Of a stretch of 64,000 nucleotides of DNA, positions 54,511 through 63,488 are shown piece after piece. The position numbers and the translations under genes were made by a program. Each line of letters begins with the position of its first letter. Within the stretch, counting starts at the first letter, position 1. The stretch is from Acinetobacter vivianii (GTDB lineage: Bacteria; Pseudomonadota; Gammaproteobacteria; Pseudomonadales; Moraxellaceae). The DNA lies in contig NZ_BMDR01000002.1 of the NCBI RefSeq assembly GCF_014635885.1, positions 448,251 to 512,250 on the forward strand, read 5' to 3'. The notes beneath the pieces are model-generated. The model was not told the DNA's origin. It saw nothing but the letters and a program-made list of their open reading frames with translations, and did not search any database.

Positions 54511-55509
54511 TACTTTTAAGATATGCGCCACTTGTTCCGAATAATAAAACTTCTCTAAATATACGCGAGCACGCTCACGCAAATAACCCGTTTCGATCAC
54601 CTGTTGCAGTACAGGCGCAAGTAAATGGCTGAGTTCATTTTCAATTAGGGCTTCATCAATATTCAGATCACGCAATAAAAGATCGAAACTCCGTTCCTGA
54701 TTACGTGCGTACCATGCATACACATCATCATGTACTTGTTGTTTTAGATACGGTGTTTGACGAATATGATCCCAAATCTCATGCCCCATCTCGACGGTTT
54801 TTGGTAAGTCCTGTACTTCTACATAATTACGCAATACCGATAAGGGCATGACTTTAATTTTATGCCAGAGATTGGCCTGAAAATGATAGAGCTTGTCATC
54901 ATTAAAATGCTGATTCAGCACTCTTTCACTCATTTGACTGATTTTTAAAATATTCTTTTGTAAATAATGCGCAATGGTTTCATTCAGATTGGAATCCGTT
55001 ACTGTTTCTAAAACAGATTTGCCCATTTTCATAAAATGTCCGACACCTGGGACGCGTTTCGACATGACTGAATTATCCAGATAATCCTGAATCGAGTGCT
55101 GGATTAACTGGGTAATCAATGCTGAGAACGCGGGATTATTCACCACGGTTTTAATTAAACGCTGGCGGTGTCCACTTTTACTGGCAACATACTGGGCAAT
55201 CGAATCTACGGTAAGAACAGGAATAACATCTTCAATTGTGGTCTGGTCATTAATCGGGTGAATCAGGGCAAAACGAATATGTTCTGCAATCTGCTCAACC
55301 AGAAATGCACTTGCGGGTGTCGCAAGAATCTGTTTTTCGATCAGGTTGAAAATCTGTTCAAAAGACCAGATCTGTTGTAACGGCTGTAAACGCAACCAAT
55401 GATAGAACTGTTTAAATTCCGATTGAATGGTGTCTGGTTGTGCAAACTCATATTCAAGAAAGTCGAGCTGTGCATCAATCAGTTGTTCTATCATTGGATG
55501 TTTAGACAT
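54502..55509 (-). CDS. Conserved protein of unknown function, 335 aa
   Basis: 335 aa, soluble, nearly all alpha-helical in appearance, with no signal peptide and no recognised catalytic motif. Repeating hydrophobic heptad-like segments (LIEKQIL, LITQLIQHSIQDYLDN, LSHLLAPVLQQVIETGYLRERA) suggest a helical bundle. A Gly/Lys-rich stretch (SKRVPGVGHFMKMGKS) lies mid-protein. It ends only 25 bp downstream of, and reads the same way as, an exported hydrolase gene, so the two may be one operon. I do not recognise the family and do not propose a function. Confidence 0.65.
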   Translation of the reverse strand: MSKHPMIEQLIDAQLDFLEYEFAQPDTIQSEFKQFYHWLRLQPLQQIWSFEQIFNLIEKQILATPASAFLVEQIAEHIRFALIHPINDQTTIEDVIPVLTVDSIAQYVASKSGHRQRLIKTVVNNPAFSALITQLIQHSIQDYLDNSVMSKRVPGVGHFMKMGKSVLETVTDSNLNETIAHYLQKNILKISQMSERVLNQHFNDDKLYHFQANLWHKIKVMPLSVLRNYVEVQDLPKTVEMGHEIWDHIRQTPYLKQQVHDDVYAWYARNQERSFDLLLRDLNIDEALIENELSHLLAPVLQQVIETGYLRERARVYLEKFYYSEQVAHILKVEG

Positions 55510-55534
55510 ATATTCTCAAATCGCTAAATTAAGT

Positions 55535-56548
55535 TTATTGCGCTGGAGCCGCAGCAGGCTTTTGTGCCTGAATCTTGCTGAGGAAAGGTAGATATTGCTG
55601 AACCACCAGTTGATCTGCTTCTAGAATCGGCATATGACCGACATTGTCCAGAATGACAGGTGTCTGGGCATTTTTTAGTAATGCTTTTAATTCAGGGACG
55701 ACTTCAACATTGACGATTTTATCTTGCTTACCCCATAAAATTAGAGTCGGTGCATCAATTGATCTTGCCAGCAAGGCAAATGAATCAGGCGTATAGAGCT
55801 TATTTAAGGCAATCACCTGATCGACCATTTTCTGGGTTTGCTCAACCTGACCAATCATCATTTTTTCTTGTGCCTGAGCAATTTCTTTTGGAATGAATGG
55901 CGGAGTAAACATGGCTTGTTGCATGAGGAAATTGAAATCTCCTTTCTTGCTCACAATCATGTTTTTCACCTGATTGGGATCTTTTAAATAAGGCGTGGTC
56001 GCTGCCTTATAGACGCCTGCCGCATCAATCAGGAAAAGACTTTTGGTTTCAAAAGGATATTGGCCTGCATAGAGCATGGCAATAGAACCACCCAGTGAAT
56101 GACCGGCAACATGCGCTGGGCCTGTCAGATTGGCAGCTTCTACAAAACGGCGTAATTTCTCTGTGACATTCGGAACAGAATAGTCAAAATCTTTAGGTAC
56201 TAATGTTTCACCACTGGCTGGTAAGTCAGGAATGATGACGTGGTAGTTTGCCGTGAGGGCGCGGGCAACACGGTTCCAGTTGTCACGACTGCCTGCAAGA
56301 CCATGAATTAAAATGACGATTGGCTTACCCGCTTGACCGCCTTCACTATACGACCAAGTGATGTCACCTACTTTTAAGGTCTTGGTTTGTAAGCCAGCCC
56401 ATGCACGCTCTTGTTGCAACAGGTTTTGAAAATTCATTTCTATTTCGGCAGCTTGAGTTGTACTCACTGCTAGTGTACTTAAGCTACACACCAGCAAAGC
56501 AGCGCCAAGAGCCTTACGAAAAGGTTGGGTAAGTCGGGTATTTATCAT
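55535..56548 (-). CDS. Exported alpha/beta hydrolase (lipase/esterase-like)
   Basis: 337 aa. The signal peptide ends near TQA-AE (residue ~33). The hydrolase core has ILIHGLAGSRDNWN (oxyanion HG), DLPASGET, VAGHSLGGSIAMLYAG (GxSxG nucleophile elbow), LILWGKQDKIV (Asp) and LDNVGHMPILE (His), so the catalytic triad is complete. It is exported to the periplasm or beyond and would cleave an ester, perhaps a lipid; the substrate is unknown. The C-terminus is Ala/Pro/Gln-rich. It probably shares a transcript with the unknown 335-aa gene. Confidence 0.85.
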   Translation of the reverse strand: MINTRLTQPFRKALGAALLVCSLSTLAVSTTQAAEIEMNFQNLLQQERAWAGLQTKTLKVGDITWSYSEGGQAGKPIVILIHGLAGSRDNWNRVARALTANYHVIIPDLPASGETLVPKDFDYSVPNVTEKLRRFVEAANLTGPAHVAGHSLGGSIAMLYAGQYPFETKSLFLIDAAGVYKAATTPYLKDPNQVKNMIVSKKGDFNFLMQQAMFTPPFIPKEIAQAQEKMMIGQVEQTQKMVDQVIALNKLYTPDSFALLARSIDAPTLILWGKQDKIVNVEVVPELKALLKNAQTPVILDNVGHMPILEADQLVVQQYLPFLSKIQAQKPAAAPAQ

Positions 56549-56772
56549 CGTTGTTCAATCCTTGATCTATTTTTAAACCAATTGATTATTGAGGAAGAGA
56601 CGACGCGAGTCATTTGCATAATCTACAGATGTATGGAAATTCTTGCCAATGAAATCAGCAATTTTCCGCTATTTTACGGTTCAAAAGATTAGCAAGTATG
56701 CTGATCGTTCTTATTTTTGTCAGTGACTTTCAAACGGGCGCACATTAAACTGTTGCCTTAGGTCAATCACAC

Positions 56773-57399
56773 ATGGATACACACATGCTCACCGCACAAG
56801 AAGCATTAGAACGTTTAAAAGCTGGTAATGCCCGTTTTGTAAAAGGAGAGGCAGTTCAACAAAGATTGTTATCTCACCAAGAACGTGCCGAGATGGCAAG
56901 TGATCAAAATCCTTTTGCAATTGTTTTAGGCTGTTCTGATTCACGTGTACCTGCTGAAATGGTTTTTGACCAAGGCTTGGGTGACTTGTTCGTGATTCGT
57001 GTGGCAGGCAATATTGTGGCGCCTTCACAGGTCGGCAGTGTTGAATTTGCAGCAGAGCGTTATGATTGTGCTGTTGTGGTGGTACTGGGTCATAGTCATT
57101 GTGGTGCGATTCAAGCCACGATTGATACCTTGATGAACCCTGATCAGCCGCCTTCATCGAATTTAATGTCAATCGTAAACCGTGTCCGTCCGTCGGTTGA
57201 AATCTTGATGCAAACCGAACTCAAAAATGATTTGAAAAAATTGTCTGCGCATGCGGTACGTTCAAATGTATTTGCTTCTGTGAATCAGCTCCGTCATGGC
57301 TCTGCTGTGCTGGAAAGCCTGATTGAAAAGGGCAAAATGATTGTCGTAGGTGCAGAATATTCGCTAGAAACAGGTGAAGTTTCTTTTTTTGATTTCTAA
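56773..57399 (+). CDS. Beta-class carbonic anhydrase
   Basis: 208 aa. Zinc ligands are visible as CSDSRVPAEMVFDQGLGDLFVIRVAGN (Cys, with the Asp-Arg dyad) and VLGHSHCGAIQA (His and Cys). The enzyme interconverts CO2 and bicarbonate in the cytosol, supplying bicarbonate to carboxylases and helping growth in ambient air. ATG 56773 and the in-frame ATG 56785 are both possible; AGGT at 56760 suits the first. It is divergent from the exported hydrolase and followed by a hairpin. Confidence 0.93.
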   Translation: MDTHMLTAQEALERLKAGNARFVKGEAVQQRLLSHQERAEMASDQNPFAIVLGCSDSRVPAEMVFDQGLGDLFVIRVAGNIVAPSQVGSVEFAAERYDCAVVVVLGHSHCGAIQATIDTLMNPDQPPSSNLMSIVNRVRPSVEILMQTELKNDLKKLSAHAVRSNVFASVNQLRHGSAVLESLIEKGKMIVVGAEYSLETGEVSFFDF

Positions 57400-57404
57400 G
57401 AATC

Positions 57405-57430
57405 AGGGCGAGTTTTAACTCGCCTTAATT
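57405..57430 (+). terminator. Hairpin after the carbonic anhydrase gene
   Basis: ggcgagtt (57407-57414) and aactcgcc (57417-57424) form a tight stem followed by ttaattt; probable terminator. Confidence 0.65.
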
Positions 57431-57503
57431 TCGCTGTTTGAAGCATAAATTTAAATTTTTTATTGAATTAGAAATATAAGTGAAGCAAAAGGGCAGAATC
57501 GAT

Positions 57504-57944
57504 ATGAAAATCATGCCTGTAACCGAGCCGTTATTGGCCGACTGGCTGCAATTAAGAATATTACTCTGGCCTGATGATGAAGATGCACATTTACTGGAAA
57601 TGCGGCAGCTACTCGAACAACCACATACTTTGCAATTATTAAGCTATAACGATCAGCAGCAAGCAATTGCCATGCTAGAAGCGTCTATTCGATATGAATA
57701 TGTAAATGGTACACAAACCTCACCTGTGGCTTTTCTGGAAGGCATTTATGTCTTGCCTGAATATCGACGTTCAGGTGTTGCTACCACTTTGGTACAGCAA
57801 GTAGAAGACTGGGCAAAGCAATTTTCCTGTACCGAATTTGCTTCAGATGCAGCAATTGATAATACGATCAGTCATGCCATGCATCGCGCGCTGGGTTTTC
57901 AGGAAACCGAACGTGTGGTTTATTTTAAGAAAAAGATCAGTTGA
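57504..57944 (+). CDS. aac(6')-I: Chromosomal aminoglycoside 6'-N-acetyltransferase, AAC(6')-I (Acinetobacter group)
   Basis: 146 aa from ATG 57504 (the frame extends to GTG 57480 but the family starts here). It is a GNAT domain with VAFLEGIYVLPEYRRSGVATTLV, where RRSGVA is the acetyl-CoA loop, and with EWAKQFSCTEFASDAA-like and SHAMHRALGFQETERVVYF segments that I recognise from the AAC(6')-Ig family carried in the chromosome of several Acinetobacter species. It would acetylate the 6'-amine of kanamycin-type aminoglycosides such as tobramycin or amikacin. No mobile element is adjacent, so it looks native. Actual activity depends on expression. Confidence 0.85.
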   Translation: MKIMPVTEPLLADWLQLRILLWPDDEDAHLLEMRQLLEQPHTLQLLSYNDQQQAIAMLEASIRYEYVNGTQTSPVAFLEGIYVLPEYRRSGVATTLVQQVEDWAKQFSCTEFASDAAIDNTISHAMHRALGFQETERVVYFKKKIS

Positions 57945-57971
57945 AATCGTCTATTGAGTGGAAGGCGCAGT

Positions 57972-58601
57972 TTATAACGCGCCTTTAATATAAGGATAAG
58001 CCAGATTCAGCATCATTGGCTGTGCTTTCGCATTTGGATGAATCTGATCGTTCTGGATCAAGTGTTTTTGTCCCGCGACACCTTCAAGAAAGAAAGGCAG
58101 TAATTTCACTTTATATTGCTGGCTGATCACCTTGTAATTATTTTCAAAAGCCTTGCTATAGGCTGTGCCGTAGTTAGGCGGTATTTTCATCCCAAACAGT
58201 AAAACATGGGCTTTCTGCTTCTGACTCAGCTGCACCAGTTGGGCAAGATTTTTTTGAATCATTTGTGGAGGCTGACCGCGTAAGCCATCATTGCCACCCA
58301 GTTCAATCACCACCACTTCTGGCCGATAGGTTTGCAATAATTTTGGCAGTCTTGCCAGCGCACCACTGGTGGTTTCTCCACTGACACTTGCATTGACCAC
58401 CTTGTGCTGTTTCGGATACTGTTGGTCTAAACGTTGTTGTAATAAGTGAACCCAACCTTGTTTTGCATCTATGCCATAACCTGCGCTCAGGCTATCACCC
58501 AAAATCAAAATAGTCTTTGCTGAAACCAGTGTCGGGATCAAACAGACACTGATCATTGCAAGCGTTTTAGATACTGACAAGATAACTTTAGATATTTGCA
58601 T
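57972..58601 (-). CDS. tesA: Periplasmic SGNH lysophospholipase/thioesterase I (TesA-like arylesterase)
   Basis: 209 aa. A signal peptide (cleavage near VSA-KT, residue ~29) is followed by SGNH block I ILGDSLSAGYGI (Ser), SVSGETTSGALARL (Gly), ELGGNDGLRG (Asn) and DQIHPNAKAQ (Asp/His), so the active site is complete. TesA acts in the periplasm on acyl thioesters, lysophospholipids and aryl esters. It is divergent from a ybbA/ybbP-type transporter operon, an arrangement conserved with E. coli, with 36 bp between the starts. Confidence 0.92.
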   Translation of the reverse strand: MQISKVILSVSKTLAMISVCLIPTLVSAKTILILGDSLSAGYGIDAKQGWVHLLQQRLDQQYPKQHKVVNASVSGETTSGALARLPKLLQTYRPEVVVIELGGNDGLRGQPPQMIQKNLAQLVQLSQKQKAHVLLFGMKIPPNYGTAYSKAFENNYKVISQQYKVKLLPFFLEGVAGQKHLIQNDQIHPNAKAQPMMLNLAYPYIKGAL

Positions 58602-58637
58602 TGCACTTCAAATTTGTCCTAAAGGATACGTGACATC

Positions 58638-59342
58638 ATGCCACAACCGATTATTTCTGCCCAAAAAGTTACACAAAATATTCAAATTAATCAGCAAAGT
58701 TTAACGATTTTAAAAGATATCAATTTGGAAATTTATCAAGGTGAACAGATTGCCATTACAGGTCGGTCAGGTTCAGGAAAATCGACCTTGTTGGGTATTC
58801 TGGCAACACTTGATCGTCCCAGTGCTGGGGAGTTATGGGTGTGTGGACAGGCGGTGCATAGTTTGTCGGAAGAACAGCGCGCGCAGGTTCGTCTGGAAAA
58901 TATCGGCTTTGTATTTCAGTCTTTTCAGCTATTGCCGCAGCTCAGTGCACTGGAAAATGTCATGTTGCCATTACGCTTACAACCTGACTTTAATTTCAAG
59001 CAAGCAGAACAAAAAGCATTGGCATGGTTAGAGCGAGTTGGGCTGGTACGTCAGGCCCAGCAAACACCGAAAGTGCTTTCTGGTGGGGAGCAGCAGCGTG
59101 TTGCGATTGCCAGAGCATTGATTGCAGAGCCAAAAATTATTTTTGCCGATGAACCCACGGGTAATCTGGATGGGCAAACGGCTGAAGAAATTGAACAGCT
59201 ATTATTTGAGCTTAATAAAGAATTAGGAACAACTTTGGTTCTGGTGACGCATGATCAGAATCTGGCTGCTTTATGTCAACGTCATGTCAAACTGGCTGAT
59301 GGTCAGATTCAGGAAATTGTAAAGCTTGAGGTGGGCTTATGA
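58638..59342 (+). CDS. ybbA: ABC transporter ATP-binding protein, YbbA-like
   Basis: 234 aa. Walker A is GRSGSGKST, the signature is [16 protein letters not shown], Walker B is [13 protein letters not shown], and VLVTHD holds the switch His. [22 protein letters not shown] is typical of the MacB/LolD/YbbA subfamily. It would power a mechanotransmission-type complex with the next gene, whose start overlaps its stop by 4 bp (ATGA). Its pairing with tesA mirrors the E. coli tesA-ybbA-ybbP locus; the transported or extracted substrate is not known. Confidence 0.9.
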   Translation: MPQPIISAQKVTQNIQINQQSLTILKDINLEIYQGEQIAITGRSGSGKSTLLGILATLDRPSAGELWVCGQAVHSLSEEQRAQVRLENIGFVFQSFQLLPQLSALENVMLPLRLQPDFNFKQAEQKALAWLERVGLVRQAQQTPKVLSGGEQQRVAIARALIAEPKIIFADEPTGNLDGQTAEEIEQLLFELNKELGTTLVLVTHDQNLAALCQRHVKLADGQIQEIVKLEVGL

Positions 59343-61825
59343 GTTCAGTTCTCAAGCCGCTGTTGCTGCAAAGTTTTCGTACGGGTGGGTTATATTTATT
59401 AATCATTGCACTTTCTTTAGCAATTAGTGCCACCACAGCACTCAAGTTCAGTAATACCCAAGTACAAAATGCCGTGACGTTACAGGCCGCTGAAATGTTG
59501 GCTGCGGATCTGGTGTTATACGATCAAGATCCAATTCAGACTGAATGGTTACAGCAAGCCAAAAAACTGGATTTGCAACAGGCCGCTGTGACTGTGTTTA
59601 GTTCGATGGCACATACCTCGGATCAGTTTGTGATGGTCAATGTGAAAGCCGTTGATGCGCATTTTCCATTACGGGGGGAACTGGAAATTCAGCCCAAGCC
59701 ACAAGGCATTCAAACTGGACAGGTCTGGCTGAGTCCTCGTGCAGCTGATCTTCTACAGGCGAAAGTAGGGGATCAGGTTGCGATTGCGGATGGACAGTTT
59801 AAAGTGACGGGGATCATTGAACATGATTCTAATCAGGAGCTTGGCTTTTCAGGATTTTCGCCGACAGTGATTATCCATCAGGCAGATATTGCCAAAACCA
59901 ATGCCGTTCAAGTGGGTAGCCGGATTGAATATCGGTTATTGATGGCAGGGCCGCCTGAACAGATCAAGGCATTTAAAAATATCTTCAGGCAGCAAACACA
60001 GCATGAACAGACGCTCGATCAACCCAATGATCAGCAGTTGGGTGAGGGCGAACAAGGTTCATTGAAGTTACGCGATGCCAGCCAATCCAATACGCGCTTA
60101 ATGAAACCGATTGAAAATCTGGATACTTTTTTACAGCTTGCCAATTTGTTAACCATTTTGCTGTGTGGTATTGCGATAGCATTGACCAGTCAACGTTATG
60201 TGCAACAGAATCAGGACCATATTGCCCTGATGCGCTGTCTGGGGGCAAGTAAGAGACAGATTTTGCTGGCTTATCTGGCCTTGCTTGGAATTGTCAGTGC
60301 TTTATCGATTGTGCTGGGTAGTCTGATCGGTATTGCATTAGGTTATGGTTTATTGCAGTTGATGTTGCAGCTGATTCCACAATTACAATTAAGCTTTGCG
60401 CTGGCTGATTTGCTGTTTGCCTTGCCTGTCGCCATTTTTACCAGTGTGATGGTGCTGATTGGTTTTATCTTGCCAAGTATCTGGGAGCTATTAAATACAC
60501 CGCCGATTCGTGTGATCCGTCAGCAGGAGCGTTCACGTAAGTCGTATTTCGCCATGTTTGCAGTCGGTATTGCCAGTCTGGTGATTTTTAGTTTGGTGCT
60601 CAGTGATAATTTACAGTTAAGCCTATGGGTCTTAGCCGCGATCTTGATTTTGTGTGCGACACTTTTTGCCGTGATCTGGTTGTTGTTAAAAGCGATTAAA
60701 CAGCTCAAACATCCTGTATCAGCCTATGTACGGATTCCACATCAAACTGCTTTACAGATTACAGCCCTCGCTTTGGGCCTGAGCTTGATTACGGTATTGA
60801 GTGTATTAAGAACAGATTTATTGGAGCGTTGGCAGCAACAATTGCCAGAAGGGACACCGAATCAGTTTGTTTATGGCCTACCGCCGTTTGATATGCCTCA
60901 GTTGAAACAGCAGCTTGAGCAAAATAAATGGCAGTCCACTCCGCTTTATCCGAATATTCGGGGCCGACTGGTGGCCAAAAATGGTCAGCCTTTTGCAGCA
61001 GAACTGGTAAAACAAAATAATTCGTTGCGTCGTGAATTGAATCTGACTCAAGCCGCAGTGTATCCGAAAGATAATGTGATTACGCAGGGCAGTTCCCATT
61101 TTACCCAGATCGGGCAGGTGTCTGTGGAAGCAAAACTGGCCACTGAACTCGGGATCAAGATTGGGGATCAACTCAGTTTTAGCTTACCCGAAGGGCCAAT
61201 GAATGCGACCGTCATCAATCTGCGTAGCGTGGAATGGGAAAGTTTTAGTCCTAATTTCTTCTTTATTTTTTCACCCAAAACTATGGATGAGAATGCGGGC
61301 AGTTATTTAGGAAGCTTCTATGTGCCGCCAGCGGATCAGCCGAAAATGGTGCAATTGATTCAGCAATTTTCCAACACGGTATTTATTGATGTCGGGCGTA
61401 TTCTGGAAGAGGTGAAACGTCTGGTCAATGTACTGGTGCAGATTGTCACGGTTCTAGCCATGCTGGTCGGTTTATCGGGTGTACTGGTACTGATTGCCTG
61501 TTTAAATGTACTGATGGATGAACGCCGTAAAGAGGTGGCTCTATTACGCTCTTTTGGCGTTGCCAAGAATAAATTAAAACGTATGCTCAGTCTTGAGATT
61601 GGCTTTATCGGCTTGTTGGCGGGTGTCGTGGCCTGTCTGTTTGCAGAGGTGATCAGCGCGATTGCCAGTTACAAGATGCAAATGGCCATTCAGTGGCATG
61701 CTGAGATCTGGTTGATTTTGCCGTTAAGCATGATGCTGATTTGTACCTTGATCGGGCGCTATCGCTTGAGTTACTTATGCGATATTCCGCCCTTACAAAG
61801 TTTAAGAGAAATGAACCAGTCTTAG
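59339..61825 (+). CDS. ybbP: FtsX-family ABC permease, YbbP-like
   Basis: 828 aa, close to the ~800 aa of YbbP. An N-terminal helix and large periplasmic region are followed by three helices (LTILLCGIAIALTSQRYV and next), a second set in the middle, a second periplasmic domain and the closing FtsX domain with MDERRKEVALLRSFGVAKNKLKRMLS, the cytosolic coupling helix. LMRCLGASKRQILLAYL is the equivalent in the first half. It is coupled to YbbA. Its function is not established; extraction of a lipophilic compound is a general idea for this family. Confidence 0.9.
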   Translation: MSSVLKPLLLQSFRTGGLYLLIIALSLAISATTALKFSNTQVQNAVTLQAAEMLAADLVLYDQDPIQTEWLQQAKKLDLQQAAVTVFSSMAHTSDQFVMVNVKAVDAHFPLRGELEIQPKPQGIQTGQVWLSPRAADLLQAKVGDQVAIADGQFKVTGIIEHDSNQELGFSGFSPTVIIHQADIAKTNAVQVGSRIEYRLLMAGPPEQIKAFKNIFRQQTQHEQTLDQPNDQQLGEGEQGSLKLRDASQSNTRLMKPIENLDTFLQLANLLTILLCGIAIALTSQRYVQQNQDHIALMRCLGASKRQILLAYLALLGIVSALSIVLGSLIGIALGYGLLQLMLQLIPQLQLSFALADLLFALPVAIFTSVMVLIGFILPSIWELLNTPPIRVIRQQERSRKSYFAMFAVGIASLVIFSLVLSDNLQLSLWVLAAILILCATLFAVIWLLLKAIKQLKHPVSAYVRIPHQTALQITALALGLSLITVLSVLRTDLLERWQQQLPEGTPNQFVYGLPPFDMPQLKQQLEQNKWQSTPLYPNIRGRLVAKNGQPFAAELVKQNNSLRRELNLTQAAVYPKDNVITQGSSHFTQIGQVSVEAKLATELGIKIGDQLSFSLPEGPMNATVINLRSVEWESFSPNFFFIFSPKTMDENAGSYLGSFYVPPADQPKMVQLIQQFSNTVFIDVGRILEEVKRLVNVLVQIVTVLAMLVGLSGVLVLIACLNVLMDERRKEVALLRSFGVAKNKLKRMLSLEIGFIGLLAGVVACLFAEVISAIASYKMQMAIQWHAEIWLILPLSMMLICTLIGRYRLSYLCDIPPLQSLREMNQS

Positions 61826-62628
61826 AAAGTAAGCTGGTTTTGACGCAGGATTTCATTCCAGAGTGGATTGAGTCCTGTGCTTAATTCTGTGCAATAAAAA
61901 TAGAATGCGCTGAGCAGTAAGGCACCAATCATTAAGGCAATGACTTGAGCCAGTGCATTTCTTGGCGTTTTCTGGCTGAAATACCATGTCACGGCCAGCA
62001 ATGCACCCATGATCATGCCACCAATATGTGCGGCATTATTAATCCCTGAAACGGTAAAACCGAAGACAAGGTTAATCGCCATAATCATTAATAATGATTT
62101 TTTATCCAGCAAGAAGCGTTGCTGTGGCAAAGGTGGAAACAGGGAAATGACGGTGAGTGCTGCACCCAGCCCCATCACGGCACCCGAGGCGCCTGCACTG
62201 ATATGCGGGAGTAATTTCGGATCAAAATGTTGTAAAAGTTCGTAGCCATCACGGATGCTCAGATAACTGGACAAGACACTGCCCATGAGGCCAGCCAGAA
62301 AATACAAACCGATATAATAGCTTCGACCAAATAATTGTTCTGCCACACTGCCAAAGATATACAGCGCCCACATATTTAACATTAAATGGATCAGGCCAAA
62401 GTGAAAAAACATACTGGTGAACAAGCGTTCTGCCTGCCCAGTAAAGGTGAGCGGTGTAAAATCTGCTCCCCAAGCGATTGCATCAACAGGGGCAAGGTCG
62501 GTAATATTCACCCCTGAAAGAATTTGCCAGCCAAATAATCCGACATTGACTGCGATTAACAATGCAGTAAACCACCATGTTTGTATTTGCAATTTTTGAT
62601 TGATTTGTGGTGGAGTCGTTTCAGTCAT
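61822..62628 (-). CDS. Rhomboid family intramembrane serine protease (second copy)
   Basis: 268 aa with about six or seven membrane helices. FFHFGLIHLMLNMWALYIFG is the helix-2 HxxxN motif, ISAGASGAVMGLGAALTV holds the catalytic Ser (GxSG) and NNAAHIGGMIMGALLAV the catalytic His. It has an N-terminal soluble tail and is longer than the rhomboid at 40292. The stop codon region overlaps the end of ybbP by 4 bp in convergent orientation, so transcripts of the two genes must collide or end within each other. Substrate unknown. Confidence 0.88.
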   Translation of the reverse strand: MTETTPPQINQKLQIQTWWFTALLIAVNVGLFGWQILSGVNITDLAPVDAIAWGADFTPLTFTGQAERLFTSMFFHFGLIHLMLNMWALYIFGSVAEQLFGRSYYIGLYFLAGLMGSVLSSYLSIRDGYELLQHFDPKLLPHISAGASGAVMGLGAALTVISLFPPLPQQRFLLDKKSLLMIMAINLVFGFTVSGINNAAHIGGMIMGALLAVTWYFSQKTPRNALAQVIALMIGALLLSAFYFYCTELSTGLNPLWNEILRQNQLTF

Positions 62629-62700
62629 ATGTTTACGCTAGTTATTGATATAAAAAATAGCTTAGCATGAATTCATTGCATGATGGAGTGATGCACTTTA

Positions 62701-63375
62701 ATGAAAGCCTTTTTAGCACGCGCAGTAATGTTGATTATTGGCGTCATTCTACTGATCCAGCTCTGGATTTTTAGTAGTTTGGTCTGGTGGCGAACCCATC
62801 CAGTGAATACGACCATGTTTATGCGTTGGGATTACTTTACCGACTTTAAACCGATCAAGCAGGAATGGCGTGACTATGACAATATTAGTGATAACTTCAA
62901 ACGCGCAATTTTAGCGGGCGAAGATGCCAAGTTTATTCATCATCATGGCTTTGACTGGGCGGGGATCCAGTTTGCACTGGAGCGTAATAGCAAAAAAGGT
63001 GAACTGGTCGCGGGTGGTTCAACGGTTTCACAACAGTTGGCAAAAAATCTATTTCTTTATAATAAACGTTCTTTCATCCGCAAGGGGCAGGAAGCTGTAG
63101 CGACATGGATGATGGAGCGGATGTGGTCAAAACGACGTATTCTGGAAGTTTATATGAACTCTGTTGAGTTTGGTCAAAACATCTATGGCGTTGAGGCAGC
63201 AGCTCAATTTTATTATGGCAAAAGTTCTAAAAGTCTCACCCGAGAAGAAGCTGCATTTTTAGCCGCTCTGTTGCCAAATCCAAAGTATTATCAAGACAAC
63301 CGCAATGACCGTAAGTTGCAATATCGCAAGCGGGTGATCTTAAAATATATGAATGGGATACAACTTCCGCAGTAA
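62701..63375 (+). CDS. mtgA: Monofunctional biosynthetic peptidoglycan transglycosylase
   Basis: 224 aa. A single N-terminal membrane anchor ([21 protein letters not shown]) is followed by a GT51 domain: [15 protein letters not shown] with the catalytic Glu, [47 protein letters not shown] and [12 protein letters not shown]. It polymerises lipid II into glycan strands at the outer face of the inner membrane. No transpeptidase domain is present, which defines MtgA. A strong terminator follows. Confidence 0.95.
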   Translation: MKAFLARAVMLIIGVILLIQLWIFSSLVWWRTHPVNTTMFMRWDYFTDFKPIKQEWRDYDNISDNFKRAILAGEDAKFIHHHGFDWAGIQFALERNSKKGELVAGGSTVSQQLAKNLFLYNKRSFIRKGQEAVATWMMERMWSKRRILEVYMNSVEFGQNIYGVEAAAQFYYGKSSKSLTREEAAFLAALLPNPKYYQDNRNDRKLQYRKRVILKYMNGIQLPQ

Positions 63376-63390
63376 TTCGCCAAATTTCAA

Positions 63391-63419
63391 AAAAAAGCCC
63401 AATATTTTGGGCTTTTTTA
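63391..63419. terminator. Rho-independent terminator after mtgA
   Basis: aaaaaagcccaa (63391-63402) / ttgggctttttt (63407-63418), TATT loop, A- and T-runs. Confidence 0.9.
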
Positions 63420-63488
63420 CCAAATTGACATAATTTTGCAGCATACTTAAATCATCACTTGATGAATGATAAAGCAACAAGGTTGGGT

